Below are positions 44,840 through 54,827 of a DNA stretch of 64,000 nucleotides, in pieces. The DNA lies in NCBI GenBank assembly GCA_964035575.1, contig OZ037889.1, forward strand, positions 496,001 through 560,000, in the 5' to 3' direction. The notes beneath the pieces were generated by a model. That model did no database searches and was not told where the DNA came from. It was given only the letters and a program-made list of their open reading frames with translations. Both the position numbers and the translations under genes were made by a program. The DNA comes from Rhynchopus sp. YZ270_cl-10 (taxonomy: Eukaryota; Euglenozoa; Diplonemea; Diplonemida; Diplonemidae). How positions within the stretch are numbered: position 1 is the first letter of the stretch; every line of letters begins with the position of its first letter.

Positions 44840-47149
44840 TCACCACCAGCAGTCAGCTCTGAAACGTTGACCACGAGTAGATGCATCCCTTCGCACAGTC
44901 CTTGTCTCGCGATAATCATCGGACTCAGAATCCTCAGATTCGTCTGAGTCTGAAGAATCACCAGAGGTGCACACATTATTGCAGCGCTGTGCATGTGGGT
45001 TCGCTGCACGTTCTTTTGCTGCACGTTCCTCTGCTGCGACATGTTCCTTGGCCGCTGCACGTTCCTTTGCTGCTGCACGTTGGTTCTGTACATACGACGA
45101 CAGCCTGAGGCGGGCTCCGTACTTTGCAACACACTTCTCTATGAACGCCATGTCAATATCATTGCTTGCGTGCACAAGCGCATCCCGATTGTGCACCAGC
45201 AAGCGCTTCATGAAGTCTGTGTCCGACCGCAGAGACGCTGATGCATACTGCAGGTTGCTTATCCTCTCCGTCGCACACTCAAACATGAAGCTTTTATCTG
45301 CACGCAGTCTGGAGGACGCACACGGCAGGATCGAAGGGCACACCCGCATGCCTTGCAACATGAGCTCCTTGTTGTCGCGCAGTGTGGGGTCTGCGTACCG
45401 CACTGCTGTGGCGTGCTTCTGCATGGCTTTCGACACCAGCTTCTTGTCTGCCCTCAGTTCGTCAGACGCATACTGCAACAGCGAAGACTTCCACGTCCTG
45501 CTCTCGATGGCCAACATCACAATCTTCCGACTTGAGCGGATCACGTCTGATGCGTGCTGCAGGAGACCTGCGTCCCTCTTGATGGGACCTGCCATCACAT
45601 CGATGCATGACAGCAGTGGCTCTGCTACGTGCTGCAGGTATGCATCATCCCACGTCTTGCTGCGCATGGCAGCCAGCACAACCCTCTTGTCTCCCTTTAT
45701 CGTCTCGGGTAAATACTGAAGGAACTCTTGCAGGTGCTGCGCGTTGATCGACAGCAAGGCCATGATGAACTCTGTGTCGTTGTGCAGAGCTGGTGCGTCG
45801 CGCAATGTGGATGGGTCCTTCGCCACCACAGTCTTCAATGCCTCGGTGTTCTGGATGTACGGGATGAGGGAAGACTCCCACCGTCTGCTCCGCATGGCAG
45901 CAGCCACAACCTTTGCGCTCCCTCGTACGCGACGTGAGGAATCATCCCGCAGGCAGCACGCATCTCTCAGCATGACGGCACACATTACCTCGACGTTGCA
46001 TCGAAGCGACAGAGGCACCTCGGCCATGCCGGTGGCTGACGGCGTTGCTTCGACGTGAGTGCGCACCACCTCCCAGTGGTTCTGCATCGCAGTCGAGGCG
46101 TACTGTATGCAAGAAGGGCTCCTCTTCACAAACCTTCTTACGACGTCTAGGGTGCCTCTTGCAGCTTCTGGGATGAGCTGAAAGAACGACACACTCCAAC
46201 CCGCCTTTGCGGCAGCAGCAAGAACGATGCCGTTGCAGCTTTGCAGTTTTGCGGGTACGTGCTGGAAATAAGTAGTACTCCATCTGGCGCTGCAGATGGC
46301 AGCCTCTGTGACACTCGAGGAGTGCCTCAGCTCATCTGAAATAGTTGGGTACAGTTGTGCATCTCTCCCCAACACAGCAGTCATCACGTCTTCGTTGGAC
46401 CTAAGCTCCTCGGGCACGTACTCATAGGTCAAGGCGTGCGACGCTCGCACGGCTGCAATGACAACGCCGCTGTTGTGCTGCAGGGCCACTGAAGCGTGCT
46501 GCATGCAGCCTGCCTTGCGCGACACAAAGGAGAGAACAATTTTCAAGCAGCCTCGCACTTTCTCAGGCAGGTCCTGGAAGAATGAGGCGGCCCACTGTGC
46601 CTTGGGGGCAGCGTTGTTCACAATGGTGTGGTCATGCTGCAGGGCTGTAGTGACGTATGCGAAGTACGATGTCTTCCAGCGGTGGCTCCGTATCGCGCAC
46701 AAAATCACTTCCCCACAATCAAGTGCCGCACCTTGCAGATGTTCTATGTGTCTTGGCTGCTCTGCAACAACACGTCGCATGAACACACTGTCTGCAAACA
46801 GAGGTGTCAAAGTAGCAACAGCACTGGCATCACCATCACGCATAAGCACATCATACACAAACTCCTCATCAGTCCACAGCTCAGACGGTGCCCGGTACAC
46901 ATCCACATCCCTCTTCAACCACGTCTTGCGCAGCACCACCATATCGACCTGCACCACAAGGTCGAGCACAGACCCCTCCACAAGATCTGTGCAGCAGCAG
47001 AGCTCCTCCTCAGGCAGCCGCACCCCCTCCAAGAGCAGCGCCTGCACTGCCAACCCTGTTTCCTGCACCACCTTCTGCTTCAGGTGCGATACGTAGTCGT
47101 TCATGCCCACTTCGATCACGCAGTCTGGGTCACGGATGAACACCTCCAT
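44840..47149 (-). CDS. Ubiquitin-like domain plus DUF4116 repeats, paralogue A
   Basis: 769 residues from the ATG at 47149. Residues 1-75 resemble a ubiquitin-like fold (DYVSHLKQKVVQETGLAVQA, LLLEGVRLPEEELC, VEGSVLDLVVQVD). About twelve DUF4116-type helical repeats follow, each of the form 'L..D..VVLAA(V/M)RS..W...YLQ(H/Y)', e.g. RGSAKVVAAAMRSRRWESSL and IKGDKRVVLAAMRSKTWDDA. The C-terminus has a helical AAKER repeat, an acidic SDSDESEDSESDD stretch and a Trp-Trp end. DUF4116 repeats are common in protist and algal proteins with unknown roles; the Ubl suggests a link to ubiquitin signalling, which is inference. The mosaic relation to paralogue B is described in the findings. Confidence 0.78.
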   Translation of the reverse strand: MEVFIRDPDCVIEVGMNDYVSHLKQKVVQETGLAVQALLLEGVRLPEEELCCCTDLVEGSVLDLVVQVDMVVLRKTWLKRDVDVYRAPSELWTDEEFVYDVLMRDGDASAVATLTPLFADSVFMRRVVAEQPRHIEHLQGAALDCGEVILCAIRSHRWKTSYFAYVTTALQHDHTIVNNAAPKAQWAASFFQDLPEKVRGCLKIVLSFVSRKAGCMQHASVALQHNSGVVIAAVRASHALTYEYVPEELRSNEDVMTAVLGRDAQLYPTISDELRHSSSVTEAAICSARWSTTYFQHVPAKLQSCNGIVLAAAAKAGWSVSFFQLIPEAARGTLDVVRRFVKRSPSCIQYASTAMQNHWEVVRTHVEATPSATGMAEVPLSLRCNVEVMCAVMLRDACCLRDDSSRRVRGSAKVVAAAMRSRRWESSLIPYIQNTEALKTVVAKDPSTLRDAPALHNDTEFIMALLSINAQHLQEFLQYLPETIKGDKRVVLAAMRSKTWDDAYLQHVAEPLLSCIDVMAGPIKRDAGLLQHASDVIRSSRKIVMLAIESRTWKSSLLQYASDELRADKKLVSKAMQKHATAVRYADPTLRDNKELMLQGMRVCPSILPCASSRLRADKSFMFECATERISNLQYASASLRSDTDFMKRLLVHNRDALVHASNDIDMAFIEKCVAKYGARLRLSSYVQNQRAAAKERAAAKEHVAAEERAAKERAANPHAQRCNNVCTSGDSSDSDESEDSESDDYRETRTVRRDASTRGQRFRADCWW

Positions 47150-47303
47150 CTTGCGTGGTGGAAAGAGGAAGGAGGAAGGACGAAGGGTGGAGGGATAGCC
47201 CTGGTGTGGTGTGGTGTGGTGCAAGACGAGGTATGGATGTATCCAGAGTGACAATAGACATTGCATGTACTTGTTTGGTGAACACAACAACAAAAACGTT
47301 ATT

Positions 47304-47466
47304 AACCTCTCGCTCTTTTACGGCAGGTGACCGGTTGAGGTGATACTTCCGGACTGAGGAAGGGCATTCTTTTACTTTTTTGTTAGCCTGGACGGGGATG
47401 TGGGCGGCTTTGTCTAGGTTGTTTTTTTGTTGTAGTCTTTTATTAGGTTAAGGGATTGGCTGACGA
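47304..47466 (+). repeat. CTTCCGGACTGAGGAAG repeat, copy 3
   Basis: About 85% similar by eye to 3069-3228 over ~160 bases, same strand. Starts with CTCTCGCTCTTTTACGGCAG and ends GGCTGACGAC. Being 5' of DUF4116-A here, and 3 kb right of the presumed third DUF4116 copy at the window edge, it may be a regular companion of this gene family. Confidence 0.65.
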
Positions 47467-47517
47467 CACTGAGGACCTCCTTGGCCACAGCTGTTGACGA
47501 AGTCTAGCACTATTATT

Positions 47518-47651
47518 AACGACCTGGTCTCCTTCAGCTGTGAAAAGGTTAGAGTTAAAGTACACAGCAACACATCAGGGTAAAGACGGCTGTCTCGTCT
47601 CCTCTTGACCAGAGGAGGGCCTGTGTGCGAGGTCAATCCAGAAAAATAAAA
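47518..47651 (-). repeat. Duplicated block D, copy B
   Basis: Counterpart of 44281-44414, 277 bases 3' of the DUF4116-B stop codon in minus-strand sense. Confidence 0.75.
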
Positions 47652-47813
47652 AACAAAAATAAAGTCCGAGTGGAAAAAGTTGGGTTCGACTTCCCATTTA
47701 CGCAAAATCAGCTCAGCCCTTCTCCGGCTAGCTGTGTTGTGGTGGAGATTGGCACGCTTGGCAACCTTGGGACAGTGTCGAGGGTTGAGGGTGGCAAGAA
47801 GGAAAGGATAAAT

Positions 47814-47833
47814 ATGCCTCTCGTGCACACATC
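47814..47833 (-). repeat. Hairpin module, (A)TGC stem type
   Basis: ATGC-CTCTCGT-GCACACATC on the + strand; loop intact, stem short. It lies 95 bases 3' of the DUF4116-B stop. Confidence 0.5.
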
Positions 47834-47927
47834 TAAGAAAGCTTTTCAAAGATCCTCACCTTCTTACATCAGACCTCACAGCATAGTATTTCGTCTTGTC
47901 TTGTGGGGGAGTGAATCATGTGTAGGT

Positions 47928-49847
47928 TCACCACCAGCAGTCAGCTCTGAAACGTTGACCACGAGTAGATGCATCCCTTCGCACAGTCCTTGTCTCGCGA
48001 TAATCATCGGATTCAGAATCCTCAGATTCGTCTGAGTCTGAAGAATCACCAGAGGTGCACACATTATTGCAGCGCTGTGCATGTGGGTTCGCTGCACGTT
48101 CTTTTGCTGCACGTTCCTTTGCTGCGACACGTTCCTTGGCCGCTGCACGTTCCTTTGCTGCTGCACGTTGGTTCTGTACATACGGTGACAGCCCGAGGTG
48201 GGATCCGTACTTTGCAAGACACTTCTCTATGAACGCCATGTCAATATCATTGCTTGCGTGCACAAGCGCATCCCGATTGTGCACCAGCAAGCGCTTCATG
48301 AAGTCTGTGTCCGACCGCAGAGACGCTGATGCATACTGCAGGTTGCTTATCCTCTCCGTCGCACACTCAAACATGAAGCTTTTATCTGCACGCAGTCTGG
48401 AGGACGCACACTGCAGGATCGAAGGGCAAATCCGCATGCCTTTCAACATGAGCTCCTTGTTGTCGCGCAGTGTGGGGTCTGCGTACCGCACTGCTGTGGC
48501 GTGCTTCTGCATGGCGAACCACACCAGCTTCCTGTCTGCCCTCAGTTCGTCAGACGCGTACTGCAGCAGCGAAGACTTCCACGTCCTGCTCTCGATGGCC
48601 AACATCACAATCTTCCGACTTGAGCGGATCACGTCTGATGCGTGCTGCAGGAGACCTGCGTCCCTCTTGATGGGACCTGCCATCACATCGATGCATGACA
48701 GCAGTGGCTCTGCTACGTGCCGCAGGTATGCATTGTCCCACGTCTCGCTGCGCGTGGCAGCCAGCACAGCCTTCTTGTCTCCCTTTATCGTCTCGGGTGC
48801 ATACTGAAGGGACTCTGCATTGCGTGATGTTTGAGCCAGCATGAACTCTGTGTCACCGCACAACTCAGGCAGGTAGCGCAAAGTGTGTACATCTCTCCGC
48901 ACTGCCGTCTTTAATGCCTCAATATTCTCCAGAATTACCTGAACACTCTCCAGAAGCAACACAAGGGAAGACTCCCACCGTCTGCTCCGCACTGCAGCAT
49001 AAACTACCTTCACGTTGCTGCGAAGGTGGCGTACGGAATCATCCCGCAGGCAGCACGCGTCTCTCGACACCACAGGAATCATAACCCTGAGGTCCGACCG
49101 AAGCGACAGAGGCACCTCGGCCATGCCGGTGGCTGACGGCGTTGCTTCGACGTGAGCGCGCACCACCTCCCAGTGGTTCTGCATCGCAGTTGAGGCGTAC
49201 TGTAAGCAAGAAGGGCTCCTCTTCACGAACTGCAGAACTGCATACAATTCACCTCGCACCGAGAGTGGCAGCAAGCGAAACGTTGCCACAGACCACTGCG
49301 ACTGCTTCGCAATATAGTCCACAGCATATGAGTAACACTGCATGGCTGGTGGGATGTGCTGCAAGTACGAGATATTCCAGCGTGCGCTGTACACAGCGGG
49401 CATTATCACATACGTCTCCTTTGCCGAACCTTGCAGATGTTCTATGTGTCTTGGCTGCTCTGCAACAACACGTAGCATGAACATACTGTCTGCAAACAGA
49501 GGTGTCAAAGGCACAATAGCACTGGCATCACCATCACGCATAAGCACATCATACACAAAGCCCTCATCAGTCCACAGCTCAGACGGTGCCTCGCGCACAT
49601 CCACACCTTTCTTCAACCAAATCTTGCGCAGCTTCACCATATCGAGCTGAAATTCAAGGTCGAGCACAGACCCGTCCACAAGATCTGTGCAGCAGCAGAG
49701 CTCCTCCTCAGGCAGCCGCACCCCCTCCAAGAGCAGCGCCTGCACCGCCAACCCTGTTTCCTGCACCACCTTCTGCTTCAGGTGCGATACGTAGTCGTTC
49801 ATGCCCACTTCGATCACGCAGTCTGGGTCACGGATGAACACCTCCAT
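47928..49847 (-). CDS. Ubiquitin-like domain plus DUF4116 repeats, paralogue B
   Basis: 639 residues from the ATG at 49847, which follows a CT-rich leader (CTTCCTCCTTCCTCTTTCC) ending in GCAAG. Same architecture as A: Ubl (1-75), DUF4116-type repeats (about nine, e.g. IKGDKKAVLAATRSETWDNA), AAAKERAAAKERVAAKERAA tail, acidic stretch and FRADCWW end. It is ~130 residues shorter than A. The N-terminal ~145 and C-terminal ~250 residues are close to A while the middle is strongly diverged, as expected from gene conversion of ends or exchange of repeat blocks. It is the best guide to the presumed third copy left of base 1. Confidence 0.78.
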   Translation of the reverse strand: MEVFIRDPDCVIEVGMNDYVSHLKQKVVQETGLAVQALLLEGVRLPEEELCCCTDLVDGSVLDLEFQLDMVKLRKIWLKKGVDVREAPSELWTDEGFVYDVLMRDGDASAIVPLTPLFADSMFMLRVVAEQPRHIEHLQGSAKETYVIMPAVYSARWNISYLQHIPPAMQCYSYAVDYIAKQSQWSVATFRLLPLSVRGELYAVLQFVKRSPSCLQYASTAMQNHWEVVRAHVEATPSATGMAEVPLSLRSDLRVMIPVVSRDACCLRDDSVRHLRSNVKVVYAAVRSRRWESSLVLLLESVQVILENIEALKTAVRRDVHTLRYLPELCGDTEFMLAQTSRNAESLQYAPETIKGDKKAVLAATRSETWDNAYLRHVAEPLLSCIDVMAGPIKRDAGLLQHASDVIRSSRKIVMLAIESRTWKSSLLQYASDELRADRKLVWFAMQKHATAVRYADPTLRDNKELMLKGMRICPSILQCASSRLRADKSFMFECATERISNLQYASASLRSDTDFMKRLLVHNRDALVHASNDIDMAFIEKCLAKYGSHLGLSPYVQNQRAAAKERAAAKERVAAKERAAKERAANPHAQRCNNVCTSGDSSDSDESEDSESDDYRETRTVRRDASTRGQRFRADCWW

Positions 49848-50477
49848 CTTGCGTGGTGGAAAGAGGAAGGAGGAAGGACGAAGGGTGGAGGGATAGCCCT
49901 GTTGTGGTGTGGTGTTGCAGTAGCATGAGGTGCGAGAACAAGACGCAGGTATTTTGTGACAGGAACACTTTTTTTTTTTTAAGTTTCGGGGACATCGCAG
50001 AAAAAACTGAAAACTGGGGGTACCATAACAGGGGAATGCGAGAGGGGAAGAAACCACACACCTCTCAGGCTTCTACTAACTAAATAACTAACTAACGAAA
50101 GGTGTTCCGTTGTAGTTCCTCTTTGTTTGGCGTGAACGGACACAGGAGTGGTTACCATCCATTAGTTCTGGACTCTAACGTTGCCTACTGAACAGGTCAA
50201 GACACTTTTGACCAACTACCATTTGACTTATGTGAAAGAAACCCATCCTTCCTCCCGAAGGAAGGAGGCGACAAGCCTAGAGCTGCCTTGCTGTAGCGCT
50301 TTCATCCCCCCCGCCCCCCACCCCCCCCCCACCACGTATCTAAAAATATCTCTAAAAAAATCTAGCCCCAGTAAATAAATGCTATTACGGTACAAGACGC
50401 AGTCGATTTGACCATCTGGGTTGTGTCAGCGCCGCAATGTTTTGTGTAGGCATCATCCCCATCTCCCCTCCCCTCGC
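49848..50477. other. DUF4116-B leader and spacer
   Basis: 49848-49905 is a CT-rich leader on the minus strand; 49919-50025 is the flank copied at bases 1-95. The rest is AT/C-rich with no gene. Confidence 0.5.
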
Positions 50478-52888
50478 TCAGTGCCTGGATGAGGCGTTGT
50501 CGGCACGTCTTCTGGACATTGCTTCATCCTGGAGTGAGATCACCTCTTGGATCTTCCTTGAGAGCCATGCTTTGTTCTCTTGGGTGAGCGCTGGTGCGAC
50601 CGGGTGGCTCTCAAGGAAGGACGACGAAACACGAGAGACAATCGCAATGAAACGACGCTTTGTGATCTGCTCGGTGTCATAGAGCGGTTGGATCTCAGAC
50701 TTGATGAAGTTCACCACACGCAGCTTGTGCGCGTGGTCAGCTGTCGGCTGCGCTGACTGAGGCGACTCCGTCGTTGGCATCCTCCCCTTGTCCAATGCAG
50801 TGGTCTGTCAAGTATTTGGATTAAAATCTATTAAAAAAACCCAAAGGGGCTAACATACCTGCTCCTCTGTGACGGGGAAGGCGGATTGGAGACTAACATT
50901 TTGCTTCGCGATTTCCTTCGCAAGCCAGGTGTTCTCTCTGATGACACGGCGGGAGCGGCGCTCGGCACGCGAGAGGTGGCGTTTGCCTGTGAGCTGTGGG
51001 ATGGGCTCGCCGTTGGCGCGCCGGGTCTCTATGTCCTGGAAGATGTCTGTGAGCTGGCGCAGCTTTGTCTCTCTGTGTGCGGCAGCGGCAAGATCGTCGT
51101 ACATTCTGTTGGCAGTGGCCGCAAGCTGTGGTGTAGGGCTCGTCTCCACATCAATCCCCTCCTTGTCCAGCAGACGCCCTGTGATGACCACATGACCCAT
51201 AGAGTCCAAAATCACCTCACTCTCCTCCTCATTCACCAAAATCTGCGCCTTAGTGTTCGCCACGCTCCGTGCTGTGTCATACACAATAGTAGACCATAAA
51301 GTGTTCTTCTCCACAATCTTCTCGTCGTACAGCTGAGGGGTGTAGTGTCCACGGGTTTGTGTGATGCCTGCTTGCATGCCGGTCTTGAGGTCTGTCATTT
51401 CCTGGATGCCTTCCTTCAGGATTTGAACCTGCTGTTCGATTGCGCGTCTGAGGTTCTGCGTTTCGAGACGCTCTGTTGTGTGATAGGTATTTGAATAAAG
51501 TTTGAAAACTAAGGTGACATACGTTCCGCGATCTTGGAGTTCCACGCAGTGCGGAGCTGGTCTGCGTCTTGCTCCATAAGAATGATCTTGGCCTGCAGGA
51601 TCTGCTGCAGACGTTCTTCGATGTGGAGCTGTCCGAGAGTCTGGTTGAGGCGCTCCTTGAAGGCGCGGGTGACGTTTGCGCGCTCTTCACCGCCGTGGTT
51701 TGCACGCCACCGCATGTCGTTGATCTTGCGGGTGTTCTCCAGGTCCTCCCTGCGCAGTGCAAGAATGTCCTCTTTGGCCTGGAAAAGTTGCTCCTCAATT
51801 TTGTCAACAATCTGGCGGTACTGCTCCTGGAGGCTTGCCAGGTCGTCGACCTCGTCGTGGAAGCGGTCGTTGAGCAGGCGTTTGTCTGCGTCCACTGTTC
51901 CTGCTGCTTTGGAAACACTGTCGTACTCTTCTGTGAGGGTGTCGAGGCTTTCCTCGATGGCTTGGATGTCGACCGCCCACTTGCCTGTCTCTGGTACAGC
52001 GTTGTCGCTCATGGTGATGATCTCCTTCTGCTTCTCCTCCATCTCCTCCTGCATGGAGGACAGCTCCGTCGCGAGGCGGTGTACCTCTGCCTGCAGCTCG
52101 CCTTCCTCGCTTTCGAGGGTCGCGATCTTGGCACTGCGTTGCAGCAGCAGACGCTCCTCCTCAGAGCGTTGCTTGTAGATCAGGTTGCGTAGGTCGTTGA
52201 TCTCGGCCTCCAGCAGGCCAACCGTGTAGGAGTGTGTGATAGGCCCACACCGCATCAGCTCTGCAAGCGAGGACGGCTCAACTGCCTCGGGCTTGAGAAG
52301 CTTCCTTTCCGCCTCCTTCACCCGCCGCATGCGGTCGATGTGCTCATTCGCAGCCGTCTCGGGAGATGCGTTGCCAAGCTCTAACTGGCCCTTCAAAATC
52401 ACGCCCCCGGTTTCGCGCTCGACAGCATCGATCTTGTGGGGTTCGTTCAGTGCATCGGTGCGGCGCTTTTCTAATGCTTGGAGCTCACCGTTGAGGTGTT
52501 CTTCAACGTTCTTTGTGACGTTGTCGCGAAGGTCTGCGTCGTGCACTGTGGCTAGCGCTTCGAAGTGCGCTGCGAAGGATTCGGGGTATTTGTCGCGTGC
52601 TGTGGGGATGACGGAGTCGATCTCACGCAGCAAGCGTTCCTGCGCCTTCCGGTTCACCAAGGAGTTGTCTGTCTCGACCACCGCCACGTTCGCAGACCGC
52701 CGCAGCAGCGCCATCTCGTCCTTGACCTTCACATCCAGCAGCTTCTCCATCAGACGCAGCTTGCACTGCAGGACATGGTCCGAGTTCTCCTGCAACTCCT
52801 GTATCTTCTGCCGTGTCCGCCCCTCCGCCTTCTTCTCATCCTGGTACAACTCAAACAACCCCCGTGTTTTATCCCGTGGGGTACCCAT
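50478..52888 (-). CDS. Long coiled-coil protein, three exons
   Basis: Exons 52888-51523, 51472-50859 and 50804-50478; introns of 50 and 54 nt both start GTATGT and end CAACAG or TGACAG. The joined frame gives 768 residues. Almost the whole protein is alpha-helical coiled coil with clear heptads (RQKIQELQENSDHVLQCKLR, ESEEGELQAEVHRLATELSS, FQAKEDILALRREDLENTRK), followed by a C-terminal part ending KRRFIAIVSRVSSSF and KAWLSRKIQEVISLQDEAMS. No motor, kinase or membrane segment. In a flagellate such proteins are often axonemal or basal-body components, but I cannot name a family. The start follows CACTTCCTTAG and a CT-rich leader. Confidence 0.72.
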
Positions 52889-53051
52889 AATTCTGTCTGG
52901 AGAGGGGACCCCTAAGGAAGTGAAGTATAGGGGGGAGTGAAATGATACAAATGCATAGAAACTCTTTTTTGGTTTGACCTTTTTGGTTAAAAAAATAGGG
53001 TGTAAATGAAGGGAAGATGCTCCCTTGGGGGGATGTGACGAATTGTGTATA

Positions 53052-54631
53052 TTATCTGGCGCTGCAGGGTCGGCGGACAGAGATCTGGTCGACGTTGGAC
53101 CACACACGGCTGGGCTTTTGTGGGAGGCGGGGGGTGAACTGCTGGCTGTCCGGCCCTGCGGACACAACATCAGCTGACTGCACATTAGCGGCTACAACTT
53201 CACATGACACTTCCCCTGCCTCTTTCACCTCACCCTCACCCTTCTCTTTCCCCTTCTCCTTCTCCTTCTCTGCAGCCTCCACAACCCAATGGGTCAACCA
53301 ATGAGCCTCCTTCCCCCCATGAAGAGGTTGTGGTGCATATGCTGGAGACGGCGCCACAGTACACGGCACACGATGTGCGGTTTTCTGATGAGGGTGCTCG
53401 GATGGGCGGCCCAGCTCAGGGAGGAGACAGCTTCGCAGGGATCGGAGGCTGGCAAGCTGTTTGAGGTAGTCTGGGAGGTCGTGGTGGGAGGCTGCTGGGG
53501 TGGGGGCGTCGTTGCGTGAGTGGAGCTCGATGGAGGCTGGGCGGAGGAGGTCGAGCGCGCTGCCGGTAGAGGTCACCCCTCCGCTGTTGGGGCGTGCAAT
53601 GTAGCCACAGGTATGAGTGACCACGCCACTCCCGGAACCTCCCCCCACTGCAGGCACCACCACAGTCAACGCTGCGGACTTCACCTTGACCTCCTCCTGC
53701 AGCTTCGTCGGTGCAGACTGCACCCTCCGCGGAGGCAGATCAACACTCCGCTGTGGTCGTACCGTGCAGCGTGTTGCCTGCCGTGCCGTTGACGGGCGTG
53801 CTCTTGGTCGAGACGGAACGGATAAAGTTTGCGGTTCGATGTTCAACCCAAGATTTGCCATGCTGACCTGCAAAGGGCTTGGTATCCCGCCATGAGAAGG
53901 GACCGTCGAGGTGGAGGCAGAGGTGTGGGCAGAGGCGGGGCGTTCTTGAAGAGCAGGCCGCACGACGACACAGTGGTGCACCGCACCTTCGACAGGGCTG
54001 GGGGAGGTGTCGGCAACCTGGAGGAGACGGGCGACGGCGCCTTGCTCTTGGGTGGCTGCTGAGGTGGTGGCAGCCAGCCTTGCAGTGGGCAACGGTGGTT
54101 TCGCTGCAAAGGACTCCTGTGGAAGCGTCGGCACAGTGTCAACATTCGGGTGCCCAGGCTCTTCCGGCTCCGTCGAACACAACGAAATCGCCGCATCATC
54201 GTAGCTCTGTGCGCCTGGCTGCGTTGGTTCGTCCGCCGGCTCTGTGTTGTCCTCCTCGCGTCTTCCTTCCACTGCCTGCATTGTTGTTTCGTGGGCGGAC
54301 TCTTCTGTCGTTGTCTGCCCTATTTGTTGTGCTGTGTCCTTGATTGCTGTGGCCGCTAGCTCTGTAGCGTCGGACGCAGAGAGTGTGGGGGAGGATGCTG
54401 CAGACAGCTCGTGGTCGCTTGCGGTTCTCGTGGGGTGCAGCGCCACCTCCTCGGTGCAGGTGGGTATGTCTGACTCGGAGGAGACCTCGTCGGCCTCGTG
54501 GTGATGGTGGTGGTGGTGCTTGTGTGCTGTGGCTGTGGTGGTGTTGACAGTGCTGCGGCGTTTCTTGGTGTGTGAGGCCTTTCGCACAGCGCGTTTTGCA
54601 TTGGTGATAGAGTGCTTCGGGGTTTTGCGGG
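53052..54631 (-). CDS. Disordered protein of unknown function, 5' exon not found
   Basis: The minus-strand frame is open from a possible acceptor TTGCCCAG at 54632-54639 to the stop at 53052, ~525 residues, but has no ATG near its start. An upstream exon is therefore likely; I could not define it. The product begins TRKTPKHSITNAKRAVRKAS (basic), then HKHHHHHHHEADE, a long Ser/Thr/Ala/Glu-rich disordered region, RPRARPSTARQATRC and a Lys/Glu repeat KEKEKGKEKGEGE near the C-terminus. One short ordered segment (LPDYLKQLASLRSLRSCLLP) could be a binding helix. No domain recognised. Confidence 0.5.
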
Positions 54632-54827
54632 TCTGGGCAACAGGCCTGGGTTAGGGTGTCGTTTTATGAATGCAATGCATAATTTTTCAAAAGTGCATTT
54701 TGAGGAACTCACAATGCGAAGAAAAAGGTTGTTTTTGGTTTTAAAACCGGGCTAAATTCACCATATTTTTGCTTCATTTATTTAGTGGAGTAGGCAATTA
54801 TTTACCGAAAATGTGCGGGCACAAAAC

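Larger units (their letters stand above)
47150..47927. other. Intergenic region between the DUF4116 paralogues
   Basis: Holds, in + order, the gene A leader (CT-rich on the minus strand), the CTTCCGGACTGAGGAAG repeat, block D and a hairpin module. No separate gene seen. Confidence 0.5.
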
